NCBI GenBank assembly: GCA_017550285.1
Contig: JAFZPP010000007.1
Coordinates: forward strand, 62,001-126,000
Origin: Oscillospiraceae bacterium
GTDB lineage: Bacteria; Bacillota; Clostridia; Oscillospirales; Ruminococcaceae
Reading direction: 5' to 3'
Length of the DNA stretch: 64,000 nt
In this document: piece by piece, positions 24,687 to 32,640 of the stretch
Position numbering within the stretch: position 1 is the stretch's first letter
How the letters are laid out: every line of letters starts with the position of its first letter
Notes under the pieces: model-generated
Database searches by the model: none
What the model saw: only the letters and a program-made list of their open reading frames with translations
What the model was told of the DNA's origin: nothing
Program-made: the position numbers and the translations under genes

Positions 24687-25931
24687 ATGAACAGTGAAAT
24701 CCGCGATCTGTCGCTCTGGGAGAGCGGCGAACAGAAAATCGCATGGGTCAAAGGAAATATGCCGCTGCTGCGGAGCATCGAGGAGGAATTTGCGCGGACA
24801 AAGCCGTTTGCAGGAAAGCGTATCGCGCTCTCAATTCATCTCGAGGCGAAAACCGCATATCTCTGCCGTGTCATGGCGGCAGGCGGCGCCGAGATGTATA
24901 TTACGGGTTCAAATCCCTTATCAACGCAGGATGATGTTGCCGCTGCGCTTGTTCATGGAGGACTGAATGTCTTTGCATGGCACGGCACAACGCCCGAGGA
25001 ATATGACGCGCATACACGCCGCGTAATTGAGGCACAGCCGCATTTCATCATTGATGACGGCGGTGATCTTGTCACGCTGATTCACAAGGAATATCCGCAG
25101 TATCTGGAAAATGTAATCGGCGGCTGCGAGGAGACGACAACCGGTATTCTGCGCCTGAAAGCCATGGCGTCCGCCGGTGAGCTGAAATTCCCGATGATGC
25201 TCGTCAACGATGCAGACTGCAAGCATCTGTTTGACAACCGCTATGGCACCGGACAGTCTGTCTGGGACGGCATCAACCGCACGACGAATCTGATTGTCGC
25301 GGGAAAGACAGTCGTCATCGCCGGCTATGGCTGGTGCGGCAAGGGTGCGGCGATGCGTGCAAAGGGACTCGGCGCAAAGGTCATCGTCACCGAGGTAGAT
25401 CCGGTCAAGGCAATCGAGGCGGTCATGGACGGCTTTACCGTCATGAAAATGGAGGATGCGGCGAAGGCCGGTGATTTCTTCGTCACGGTCACAGGCTGCA
25501 ATCATGTCATTACGGAAAAGAGCTTCCTCAATATGCATGAGGGCGCAATTCTCTGCAATGCCGGACATTTTGACGTCGAGGTCGATATGGCGGGACTCCG
25601 GAAGCTCGCGGTCAAGTCGTTTGAGGCACGCAATAATATTATGGGTTATACGCTGCCGAACGGCGTGACGATCTATGTGATCGCAGAAGGCAGACTGGTC
25701 AATCTCGCAGCCGGTGACGGACATCCGGCAGAGATCATGGATATGAGCTTTGCAATTCAGGCACTCAGTGCGGAGTGGCTGATGCAGAACCGCGGCAGTG
25801 TGACAGATATGCTGAACAATGTGCCGCGTGCAGTCGATGAAGCCGTCGCACGCAGAAAGCTGCAAAGCATGGATATCGAGATCGACACGCTGACAGAGGA
25901 ACAGCGCATCTATCTCTACGGTGCGCAATGA
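24687..25931 (+). CDS. ahcY: S-adenosylhomocysteine hydrolase
   Basis: NAD-dependent reversible hydrolysis of S-adenosylhomocysteine to homocysteine and adenosine. The 414 residues match the bacterial form without the ~40-residue insertion. Seen: SNPLSTQDDVAAAL, the substrate/NAD region NRYGTGQSVWDGI, GYGWCGKGAAMRAKGLGAKV (Rossmann NAD site), NAGHFDVEVD, and the tail TEEQRIYLYGAQ. With the nearby PNP and MTA/SAH deaminase genes it makes a methyl-cycle salvage cluster. ATG 24687 has AAGGAG 9 nt upstream. Confidence 0.95.
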   Translation: MNSEIRDLSLWESGEQKIAWVKGNMPLLRSIEEEFARTKPFAGKRIALSIHLEAKTAYLCRVMAAGGAEMYITGSNPLSTQDDVAAALVHGGLNVFAWHGTTPEEYDAHTRRVIEAQPHFIIDDGGDLVTLIHKEYPQYLENVIGGCEETTTGILRLKAMASAGELKFPMMLVNDADCKHLFDNRYGTGQSVWDGINRTTNLIVAGKTVVIAGYGWCGKGAAMRAKGLGAKVIVTEVDPVKAIEAVMDGFTVMKMEDAAKAGDFFVTVTGCNHVITEKSFLNMHEGAILCNAGHFDVEVDMAGLRKLAVKSFEARNNIMGYTLPNGVTIYVIAEGRLVNLAAGDGHPAEIMDMSFAIQALSAEWLMQNRGSVTDMLNNVPRAVDEAVARRKLQSMDIEIDTLTEEQRIYLYGAQ

Positions 25932-25965
25932 TATCCGATTGACACAGTAAAAAGGAGGTTTTCTT

Positions 25966-26538
25966 ATGAGCGAAGCAGCAAATGCACTTGCAGATTTCCT
26001 GACGAAAATGGATCAGAAGCTGGACGCGCTGGACGGCAAGGTCGAGCGCTATTCCGCCTACATGGTCAAAAAACTGAATGAAACATCCGATACGCTTGCC
26101 AATATGCAGACGGCGCAGCTTAAGCTGATGACGGAGAGCCTAGATACCATGGGCAGCCAGATCAGCGCTATGGAGCGGCAGATCGGCGCATATCTCTCGC
26201 CGGATACAACCAATGAAGCCGTGATTGCCAAGCTGAACGAAACCTCTGATGCCTTGCAGCATACGATGGAGCGCAGCATCAATCTGATTGCCTACCACGG
26301 AGACAGACTCCAGAGGAGACTGTCGGAGAGTGTGCAGCAGATCGAGAACGGCTTGCAGGAGCACAGTGCTGTATTTGAAAAGCCGGATGCCGTGCCGGAG
26401 CAGCTGCATGCAGTACCGGAGAAGCCGGAGGGCTCGTTTGAGAATCCGGATGTCGCAGTCTTTGAAAATCCGGAAGCGCAGTATATCACACCGCCGGATG
26501 TGCCGGTCGAGAATCCGGAGCCGGTGATCAGAACATGA
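25966..26538 (+). CDS. Coiled-coil protein, unknown function
   Basis: A 190-residue protein with AAAAGGAGG just upstream of ATG 25966. Residues ~10-115 form long amphipathic helices (FLTKMDQKLDALDGKVERYS, MQTAQLKLMTESLDTMGSQI). The C-terminal ~65 residues are a low-complexity stretch of short Pro-containing repeats of the form FE(K/N)P(D/E) (EKPDAVPEQLHAVPEKPEG, FENPDVAVFENPEAQYI). No known domain or signal peptide is visible. It lies between ahcY and PNP in the same direction with short gaps, so it is co-transcribed, but nothing shows a role in SAH metabolism. Confidence 0.65.
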   Translation: MSEAANALADFLTKMDQKLDALDGKVERYSAYMVKKLNETSDTLANMQTAQLKLMTESLDTMGSQISAMERQIGAYLSPDTTNEAVIAKLNETSDALQHTMERSINLIAYHGDRLQRRLSESVQQIENGLQEHSAVFEKPDAVPEQLHAVPEKPEGSFENPDVAVFENPEAQYITPPDVPVENPEPVIRT

Positions 26539-26561
26539 ACAGAAAGGAAGGTGCCGGAGAT

Positions 26562-27392
26562 ATGACGGTACAGGAGCAGCTGGATGCATGCTTTGCATTT
26601 GTTAAGGAGCGGATCAGCTTTCAGCCGGAGATCGCGCTGGTGCTCGGCTCGGGACTCGGCGGATTCGCAGATAAAATTGAAGTGAAAGAGACATTGCCCT
26701 ATGCGGAGATTCCGGGATTTCCGGTCTCGACGGTTGCAGGCCATGCCGGACGGTTTGTATTCGGATATTGTGACGGCGTACCGGTCGCGGTGATGCAGGG
26801 CAGAGTGCATATGTATGAGGGCTATACGCCGCAGGAGGCGGTTCTGCCGATCCGTCTGCTGCATATGCTCGGTGCAAAGGTGCTGTTCCTGACGAACGCG
26901 GCAGGCGGCATCCAGCCCGGGATGCACGCGGGAGAATTCATGCTGATCACCGATCAGATTTCGACTTTCGTGCCCTCGCCGCTGCGCGGGCAGAATCTTG
27001 ATGCGCTCGGTGTGCGGTTCCCTGATATGAGCGAGGTTTACAGCAGACGCCTGAATCAGATCATCCGGAAAATTGCGGTCAATGCGGAGATTCCGCTGAA
27101 AGAAGGCGTTTATATCCAGACTGCGGGTCCTGCATACGAATCGCCGGCAGAGATCCGGATGTTCCGGATGCTCGGTGCGGATGCAGTCGGCATGAGCACG
27201 GCGATTGAAGCAATCGCGGCACGGCACTGCGGCATGGAAATCTGCGGCGTATCGTGCATCAGCAATCTGGCTGCGGGCATCTCGCCGCATCCGCTGACGC
27301 ATGAGGAGGTCAAGGAGGCAGGCGACAAGGCTGCACCGCAGTTTGAGCAGCTTGTCCGGCAGGCACTGACGGAGATTCATAAGATCATCTGA
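26562..27392 (+). CDS. Purine nucleoside phosphorylase
   Basis: Trimeric-type PNP that splits inosine/guanosine to base and ribose-1-phosphate. From ATG 26562 (GGAAGG-type ribosome site upstream) it is 276 residues, family length; an in-frame ATG at 26535 is an alternative. Motifs: ALVLGSGLGGFADKI, GHAGRFVFGYCDGVPV, MQGRVHMYEGYTPQEA, FLTNAAGGIQPGMHAGEFML, TAGPAYESPAEIRMFRMLGA and VSCISNLAAGISPHPLTHEE. It follows ahcY and precedes the MTA/SAH deaminase gene, giving adenosine/inosine salvage after SAH cleavage. Confidence 0.93.
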   Translation: MTVQEQLDACFAFVKERISFQPEIALVLGSGLGGFADKIEVKETLPYAEIPGFPVSTVAGHAGRFVFGYCDGVPVAVMQGRVHMYEGYTPQEAVLPIRLLHMLGAKVLFLTNAAGGIQPGMHAGEFMLITDQISTFVPSPLRGQNLDALGVRFPDMSEVYSRRLNQIIRKIAVNAEIPLKEGVYIQTAGPAYESPAEIRMFRMLGADAVGMSTAIEAIAARHCGMEICGVSCISNLAAGISPHPLTHEEVKEAGDKAAPQFEQLVRQALTEIHKII

Positions 27393-27420
27393 CAGAATTT
27401 ACGGCAAAGGAGGCGGATCC

Positions 27421-28032
27421 ATGGGCAAAAACAGCAAGGGCGAAAAAACGCTCCGGCAGATACAGCACTGGGAAAAGAAGCATCTGCGGAGTCATACGAA
27501 GGTGAACTATGCCCTGACAGTCGATCTGCTGAAAAACAACGGAATGGACACAGACTTCCGACGCTATATCCTGACGAAGGAATACACCTTTGTATCGGAT
27601 TCCGCGCGGACCTTCTCGCTCGGCAATTTCGGCGAGACGGTCAAGGGCTGGATTCGCAGGTGTGTACAGGAGATTGATATTTTCCATGAGCGGCAGGCGA
27701 TGCGCGGCAAGCTCTCCAAAACGCAGAAAGCCGATACGCTGTTTGATCAGATGGAGCAGGTCTTTTATGATTTGATGGCGCAGTTTCTGCATGCGGTCAG
27801 CTTTTTCCAGTATGACCGCATCGGAAACCCGACCTACCGTGAATACGACGGCGGGCAGATTACCCGTATCTTAGACCGCGGGCAGCAGCTTCTGGATTAT
27901 TACGGCTCCTATCTGACCATGCAGGGCGCGGCGGCATTTGCAGAGCCGTTTGATGAGATCGGCAGCATTCAGGTTGCCGTTGAGGCGATGCAGGAAGCGC
28001 TGCGGCAGGCTGACAGCTCCGACAGTCTGTAA
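27421..28032 (+). CDS. Conserved hypothetical protein in the SAH cluster
   Basis: A 203-residue, mostly helical, charged protein with AAAGGAGG upstream of ATG 27421. It has an N-terminal basic segment (MGKNSKGEKTLRQIQHWEKK) and an aromatic-rich middle (LHAVSFFQYDRIGNPTYREY). No membrane segment, signal peptide or known motif. It is between PNP and the MTA/SAH deaminase gene with gaps of about 30 nt, so in the same transcript. Function unknown. Confidence 0.65.
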   Translation: MGKNSKGEKTLRQIQHWEKKHLRSHTKVNYALTVDLLKNNGMDTDFRRYILTKEYTFVSDSARTFSLGNFGETVKGWIRRCVQEIDIFHERQAMRGKLSKTQKADTLFDQMEQVFYDLMAQFLHAVSFFQYDRIGNPTYREYDGGQITRILDRGQQLLDYYGSYLTMQGAAAFAEPFDEIGSIQVAVEAMQEALRQADSSDSL

Positions 28033-28062
28033 TCCGGCAATATCGAAAGAAGGTACCACAGA

Positions 28063-29331
28063 ATGATTCGTTTTTATCATGCAAATATTATGACAATGGC
28101 AGAGGATTGTGCCGTGCAGCGCGGTGAGCTCTGGACAGACGGTGATCGGATCTGCTATATCGGTGAAACGCCTGCGGAGCTGCCCGCATTCGAGCGGGAG
28201 ATCGACGTCAAATGGAATCTGCTGATGCCGAGCTTCAAGAATGCGCATACGCATTCTGCAATGACCTTTCTGCGCTCCTTTGCAGAGGATGTACCGCTGC
28301 AAACATGGCTCTTTGAGAAGGTCTTTCCCTATGAGGACAGGCTGACGGCGGAGGATGTCTATGCCTTTGACCGCCTTGCGAATCTCGAATATATCGCATC
28401 CGGTACGACGGCATTCTTTGATATGTATTTTTATCCGGACAGCACCGTGCAGGCGGCGATTGAATGCGGACTGCGCGGCGTGCTCTGCGGCAGCATCAAC
28501 GGCTCTGCAAAGGATGTCGAACGCCTGAACGATCAGTTCCAGAAGTTCCGGAATATCCATCCGCGCATCGGCTACCGGCTCGGCTTCCACGCGGAATACA
28601 CGAGCGATGAGAGCCTGCACCGCGGTGTTGCGGAGCTGGCACATGCAGAAAAGCAGCCGGTTTATACGCATATCAGCGAGACAAAGACTGAGCACGAGGA
28701 ATGCATCGCACGGCACGGCGCAACGCCTGCGCAGTATTTTGAGTCAATCGGACTCTGGGAATACGGCGGCGGCGGATTCCACGGCGTCTGGTTTGACGAA
28801 GCGGACCGCGCGGTTTACAAGCGTAACGGGCTCTGGCTGGTTTCCTGTCCTGCATCGAATGCAAAGCTGGCAAGCGGCATTGCACCGCTGAAAGAGGCGC
28901 TTTCCGAGGGCGTAAATGTCGCGCTCGGTACAGACGGCGCCGCATCAAACAATGCGCTCGACATGTTCCGTGAGATGTATCTCGGTGCGGTCTTGCAGAA
29001 GCTGCGGCATATGGATGCGGCGGCGATTCCGGCTGCGGCAATGCTCCGTGCAGCGACGGTCGGCTCTGCACGCGCCATGGGTCTGCATGACTGCGATATT
29101 CTGGCAGAGGGCAAGCAGGCGGACTTGATCGAGATCAATCTGCACGCGCCGAATTTGCAGCCGACGCACCATATTCCGGAGAGCCTTGTGCTCAACGGCG
29201 ACCGCAGCAATGTCATGCTGACGATGTGTGCCGGAAAAATTCTCTATGAAAACGGCGAATACTTCATCGGCGCATCGCCGGAGGAGATTCTTGCCGATAC
29301 CGCAAGCCGCATTGACCGGCTGACCGGCTGA
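28063..29331 (+). CDS. mtaD: 5'-methylthioadenosine/S-adenosylhomocysteine deaminase (MtaD-like amidohydrolase)
   Basis: Metal-dependent amidohydrolase of 422 residues. Metal ligands are in HxH (NAHTHSAMTFLRSFAED), the GFHAEYTSD block, THISETKTEHEECI (His) and LGTDGAASNNALDMFREM (Asp). This signature set is that of the MTA/SAH/adenosine deaminase family, which deaminates 5'-methylthioadenosine, SAH or adenosine to inosine forms. With AhcY and PNP in the same cluster the adenosine released can go to inosine and then hypoxanthine. Guanine or other chlorohydrolase-type activity cannot be excluded from sequence. Confidence 0.85.
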   Translation: MIRFYHANIMTMAEDCAVQRGELWTDGDRICYIGETPAELPAFEREIDVKWNLLMPSFKNAHTHSAMTFLRSFAEDVPLQTWLFEKVFPYEDRLTAEDVYAFDRLANLEYIASGTTAFFDMYFYPDSTVQAAIECGLRGVLCGSINGSAKDVERLNDQFQKFRNIHPRIGYRLGFHAEYTSDESLHRGVAELAHAEKQPVYTHISETKTEHEECIARHGATPAQYFESIGLWEYGGGGFHGVWFDEADRAVYKRNGLWLVSCPASNAKLASGIAPLKEALSEGVNVALGTDGAASNNALDMFREMYLGAVLQKLRHMDAAAIPAAAMLRAATVGSARAMGLHDCDILAEGKQADLIEINLHAPNLQPTHHIPESLVLNGDRSNVMLTMCAGKILYENGEYFIGASPEEILADTASRIDRLTG

Positions 29332-29340
29332 TTCATAACA

Positions 29341-29379
29341 AAAACCGCGGAATCAAAGGCGATTCCGCGGTTTTTTTGT
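29341..29379. terminator. Bidirectional terminator between the SAH cluster and trx
   Basis: A 14-bp stem (AAAACCGCGGAATC / GATTCCGCGGTTTT, 29341-29374) with a T run on the plus side and an A run on the left, so it can stop the SAH cluster (+) and the trx unit (-). The core CCGCGGAATC is reused in another terminator at 51177. Confidence 0.85.
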
Positions 29380-29389
29380 GATGAAAAGC

Positions 29390-29704
29390 TCAGAGCCCGA
29401 GACGCTGTGCGAGTGCTTCAAGCGGCATTGCACCGACGGTTTTCTTTGTGACCTTGCCGTCCTCAAAGAGCAGGAATGCCGGAATGCTGTCGATCCCGAA
29501 CTGTACCGCAGGTTCCTGTGCCGCATCGACATTGACCTTGACGACCTTGAGATCGGGATATTTCTCGTCAAGCTGCTCGAGTACCGGTGCCATCATCATG
29601 CACGGACCGCACCATGATGCCCAGAAATCGACGAGCACTTTGCCCTTTGCGTCCAGCACCTCCGGCTGAAAATCCGCAGCGTTTTCAATATGAACGATTG
29701 CCAT
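29390..29704 (-). CDS. trxA: Thioredoxin
   Basis: A 104-residue thioredoxin with the active-site motif WASWCGPCMMMAP and conserved GIDSIPAFLLFEDGKVTKKT. Cytosolic disulfide reductant. It lies 14 nt downstream of the FTR-like gene, so the two are a unit; the FTR-like protein is the likely electron donor in this organism, by context. RBS AAGGAGGA precedes the ATG at 29704. Confidence 0.95.
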   Translation of the reverse strand: MAIVHIENAADFQPEVLDAKGKVLVDFWASWCGPCMMMAPVLEQLDEKYPDLKVVKVNVDAAQEPAVQFGIDSIPAFLLFEDGKVTKKTVGAMPLEALAQRLGL

Positions 29705-29718
29705 AGCTAGAATCCTCC

Positions 29719-29916
29719 TTATTTTTCCTTATAATACAGCCTGCAATGGCAGTAGCCTTCAAATTCCGGATCGGCGATCTGATCGCGGAATTCCTGACAC
29801 ATGCATCGGTTTTCCTCGGTGCGCTGCAGCCGGCAGGGACAGTAGCCTTCCTTTTTGAGCAGTCCCTCGCGGATGCGCGCAACGACCTGTTCGTCTTCAT
29901 TAAAACGTATTTTCAT
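29719..29916 (-). CDS. Ferredoxin:thioredoxin reductase catalytic-chain-like protein
   Basis: A 65-residue protein with three Cys-x-Cys pairs: CPC at residues 26-28, CMC at 38-40 and CHC at 56-58. In the FTR catalytic chain these hold a [4Fe-4S] cluster and an active-site disulfide. The order CPC...CxC...GxCHCRLY is the same, but spacings differ from the plant/cyanobacterial enzyme and the protein is shorter. I infer a clostridial ferredoxin-dependent thioredoxin reductase catalytic subunit. It is directly followed by thioredoxin, supporting this. A variable (accessory) subunit gene is not visible. Confidence 0.8.
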   Translation of the reverse strand: MKIRFNEDEQVVARIREGLLKKEGYCPCRLQRTEENRCMCQEFRDQIADPEFEGYCHCRLYYKEK

Positions 29917-29978
29917 ACTTTCACGCTCCTGATTTTTGATATATAGGGAGTATACCCGTGGGAATTGCTGATAAACCT

Positions 29979-30007
29979 ATTTTATCATGTTTTTTGTCGG
30001 GTGTCAA
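29979..30007 (-). promoter_or_regulatory. Sigma-A promoter of the FTR-like/thioredoxin unit
   Basis: Minus-strand TTGACA (30002-30007), 17-base spacer, TAAAAT (29979-29984). Start near 29972, about 55 nt before the FTR-like ATG. Divergent from the asd promoter. Confidence 0.75.
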
Positions 30008-30079
30008 GCAATTTCACTAACTGTTCACGATATAAACACAGATGTATCTGATAAAAAGACAAATTTTCAAAATTGGGTA

Positions 30080-30108
30080 TTGACAAATCAGATGCAATAT
30101 GATAGAAT
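30080..30108 (+). promoter_or_regulatory. Sigma-A promoter of the lysine operon
   Basis: TTGACA (30080-30085), 17-base spacer, TAGAAT (30103-30108). Transcription would start near 30115, just at the 5' end of the lysine aptamer. Confidence 0.8.
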
Positions 30109-30114
30109 AAAAGC

Positions 30115-30275
30115 ACGGACAGAGGCGCGGGCTTGATGAGTCCTGCCGGATGAAGGTGCCGAACCTGAGATCGCAAGATCGGATTCCGACAGAAAAGGCA
30201 AGACCGCCGAAGCATTCCGATACGGCATCGGAGCTGCTGGGCGCGTACCGAACAGGTGCGTGACTGTCACACGGC
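30115..30275 (+). ncRNA. Lysine riboswitch aptamer (L box)
   Basis: The leader of asd contains the signatures of the lysine aptamer in order: AGAGGCGCGGGC near 30120, then a GCCGAAGC segment near 30209, GCTGGGCG at 30236 and the closing GTGACTGTCAC at about 30260-30270. It is followed by a terminator at 30378 and then by asd-dapA-dapB, the lysine/diaminopimelate branch, exactly the genes this riboswitch controls. Exact ends of P1 are estimated. High lysine is expected to allow terminator formation; the mechanism is inferred from the family. Confidence 0.9.
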
Positions 30276-30377
30276 GTTCAGATACGAATGCTTTGTGGAG
30301 TGCTGACCGGGTTTTCGTATTCTTCCGGTTCTCGAATGCAGATACCGCAGAATGCAATCCGTTCAACCTGCTCAATG

Positions 30378-30403
30378 TCCGCCATATCGTGGCGGATTTT
30401 TTT
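30378..30403 (+). terminator. Attenuator terminator of the lysine riboswitch
   Basis: A 7-bp stem (TCCGCCA/TGGCGGA) with loop TATCG and seven T, 66 nt before the asd start and about 100 nt after the aptamer: an intrinsic terminator in the right place for the riboswitch expression platform. Confidence 0.85.
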
Positions 30404-30468
30404 CTGCCTCAAGGCTATGTCTGTGCGGCGGACCGTACAGACCAACATCAGAAACGGAGGACTTATTT

Positions 30469-31551
30469 ATGAAAGAATTTCGAGTCGGCATCATCGGTGC
30501 AACGGGTATGGTCGGTCAGCGCTTTGCGCTGCTGCTCGCAGATCATCCGTGGTTTAAGGTGACTGTTATGGCAGCATCCTCGCGCTCGGCAGGCAAGACC
30601 TACCGTGAAGCGGTCGGTGCACGCTGGGCATTCAAGGATCAGCCGATGCCTGAGCAGTTTGCGGACCTTGTGATCTATGATGCAGGCGAGGATATCGAGA
30701 AGATCGCATCGCAGGTCGATTTCTGCTTCTGCGCAGTCGATATGAAGAAGGATGCGCTCCGCGCACTCGAGGAGGCATATGCAAAGGCAGAGTGCCCGAT
30801 TGTCTCCAACAACTCTGCACACCGCTTTACGCCGGATGTCCCGATGATTATTCCGGAGCTTAATCCGGAGCATCTCGAGATCATTGCTTCTCAGAAGAAG
30901 CGTCTCGGCACGAAGCGCGGCTTTATCGCAGTCAAGTCCAACTGCTCGATTCAGAGCTATGTTCCGGCACTGCATCCGCTGCGCAAGTTCGGCATCAAGC
31001 AGGTGCTTGCTTGTACCTATCAGGCAATCTCCGGCGCCGGCAAGACCTTTGAGCGCTGGCCGGAAATGATCGACAACCTCATTCCGTATATCGGCGGTGA
31101 GGAGGAGAAATCCGAGCAGGAGCCGCTGAAAATCTGGGGCACGATTGAAAACGGCGAGATCGTTAAGGCAAAGAGCCCGCTGATTACGACGCAGTGCCTG
31201 CGCGTTCCGGTTTCGGACGGTCATACGGCTGCTGTATTCGTCAAGTTTGAGAATAAGCCGAGCGAGGAAGAAATCAAGGCGGCATGGGCAGAGTACAAGG
31301 GCATTCCGCAGGAGCTTGCGCTGCCGCATGCACCGAAGCAGTTCCTCAACTATTTCGAGGAGCCGGACCGTCCGCAGGCAAAGCTCGACAGAAATCTCGA
31401 GGGCGGCATGGCAATCTCCGTCGGCAGACTGCGTGAGGATACGCTCTTCGATTACAAGTTTGTCTGCCTTTCCCACAATACGCTGCGCGGTGCAGCAGGC
31501 GGTGCGGTTGAACTCGCAGAGCTGCTGGCTGCAAAGGGCTATTTTGACTGA
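30469..31551 (+). CDS. asd: Aspartate-semialdehyde dehydrogenase
   Basis: NADPH-dependent second enzyme of the aspartate family pathway. From ATG 30469 it is 360 residues; the frame stays open upstream through the riboswitch leader but only as a chance reading. GIIGATGMVGQRFALLLADH is the Rossmann start, KSNCSIQSYVPALHPLRKF holds the catalytic Cys, and QAISGAGKTFERWPEM, SEQEPLKIWGT and RVPVSDGHTAAV follow. These motifs are of the archaeal/fungal-type ASADH class. First gene of the lysine-riboswitch operon. Confidence 0.95.
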   Translation: MKEFRVGIIGATGMVGQRFALLLADHPWFKVTVMAASSRSAGKTYREAVGARWAFKDQPMPEQFADLVIYDAGEDIEKIASQVDFCFCAVDMKKDALRALEEAYAKAECPIVSNNSAHRFTPDVPMIIPELNPEHLEIIASQKKRLGTKRGFIAVKSNCSIQSYVPALHPLRKFGIKQVLACTYQAISGAGKTFERWPEMIDNLIPYIGGEEEKSEQEPLKIWGTIENGEIVKAKSPLITTQCLRVPVSDGHTAAVFVKFENKPSEEEIKAAWAEYKGIPQELALPHAPKQFLNYFEEPDRPQAKLDRNLEGGMAISVGRLREDTLFDYKFVCLSHNTLRGAAGGAVELAELLAAKGYFD

Positions 31552-31584
31552 TTCACTGAAAAACTTGGATAAGGGGGTGTGCGG

Positions 31585-32187
31585 ATGCGGCATGTATTTG
31601 TCTGCCCGATGAACGATACGATTGAGATTGCGGGCATAGAGGTCTACAGTGATCTCAAGGTCTACGGCGGCATCACGTTTGATACCTATACGCCGCAGGA
31701 GCCGCCCGTTTATCCGTTTGTTCCGGCATATTTCCAGTCCTATAATCATCAGCGCGGACCGCTCAGGAGCTTCCTGCGCGAGCATACCTATGGCTTGAAG
31801 CCGCGAAATTATCTGCTGGCGCTGCATGATGACGCAACCGATCTTGAAGCACATGCACTCAGCGAGCTGCTGATTGCATGCGGCGCGAAGGAAACACTCA
31901 TGGAATACAGAGCGTTTCTGCTGTCCTCTGCGGAGCAGTTTATTGCCGTGACCGGCTCGAAACGGGCTGTGACTGTCACGATGGTAATGAATGACCGCGA
32001 TGAGACCGAGCGCATCTTTATTCCGGTAAATGAAGCCGGATTTGATTCGGTTATGGACGCGATTCATGCGCTTGATCCCGACGAGGTACTGCCGGTTTAC
32101 CGGTTCGGGGCAGGGGAGGCACTCAATATGATCGGCAATCCGGTGCATGCCGGAGATGTTGTCCGGAACTTTGTCAAAATGCTTTGA
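31585..32187 (+). CDS. Unknown protein in the lysine operon
   Basis: Start ATG 31585 is chosen because AAGGGGG lies 7 nt before it; a GTG at 31579 is too close. The 200-residue product begins MRHVFVCPMNDTIEIAGIEV, has no membrane segment or signal peptide, and I recognise no family. It lies 33 nt after asd and before another unknown gene and dapA, all under lysine control, so a link with lysine, diaminopimelate or cell-wall supply is possible but only inferred. Confidence 0.6.
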   Translation: MRHVFVCPMNDTIEIAGIEVYSDLKVYGGITFDTYTPQEPPVYPFVPAYFQSYNHQRGPLRSFLREHTYGLKPRNYLLALHDDATDLEAHALSELLIACGAKETLMEYRAFLLSSAEQFIAVTGSKRAVTVTMVMNDRDETERIFIPVNEAGFDSVMDAIHALDPDEVLPVYRFGAGEALNMIGNPVHAGDVVRNFVKML

Positions 32188-32217
32188 TCTGCAATATATT
32201 ACAGACAGGGGGCGTGT

Positions 32218-32616
32218 GTGTTGAAGCTGACGGAAAGTCTGCTGCGTGTCAGTACAGACGGGAAACCGGAACAGATTCCCGTTACGCCGGGCAGTGTGAC
32301 ATATGCACTGCTTGCCGATCTTCTGCATACGGATGTAACCGAACGTCTGCGCGTGTCGCGGATGCCGGAACTGCCGGATGCAGGGGATTCCGTGCTGTGC
32401 TTTGTGATTGATGCGCGCGGCGGTGACCGTTCACTGCCTGCCAATACGACCGGCACCTGTCTCTATCATACCGGATGCCCGATCTACGGCGATCTGATCT
32501 TTGTGCTCTGTGCACAGGACAGTGATTCCGCCGCGGTTTCCGGCTTTGATGCAAAGCAGTATGCGCAGCTCCTTGCATGGCTGCAAACGGATTTTGCTGC
32601 GTTTCTGCATGAATAA
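32218..32616 (+). CDS. Small unknown protein in the lysine operon (DUF3846-like?)
   Basis: A 132-residue protein starting at GTG 32218 or TTG 32221, with CAGGGGGCG as ribosome site. The C-terminal half contains SLPANTTGTCLYHTGCPIYG followed by DLIFVLC, which faintly resembles the PxN...G...G-D-x-I pattern of DUF3846 proteins; this is weak. No signal or membrane segment. It lies 24 nt before dapA. Function unknown. Confidence 0.5.
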   Translation: MLKLTESLLRVSTDGKPEQIPVTPGSVTYALLADLLHTDVTERLRVSRMPELPDAGDSVLCFVIDARGGDRSLPANTTGTCLYHTGCPIYGDLIFVLCAQDSDSAAVSGFDAKQYAQLLAWLQTDFAAFLHE

Positions 32617-32640
32617 CTGATTCAGAAAGGATGATATAGA

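Noticed and set aside
30352-30468. Upstream extension of asd into the leader
   Set aside because: This stretch contains the riboswitch terminator; ATG 30469 with a GGAGG site is the family start.
30463-32328. Long minus-strand frame opposite asd and the next gene (about 621 codons)
   Set aside because: Runs across asd, the following gene and the spacer; asd has intact motifs and a riboswitch, so this is a shadow.
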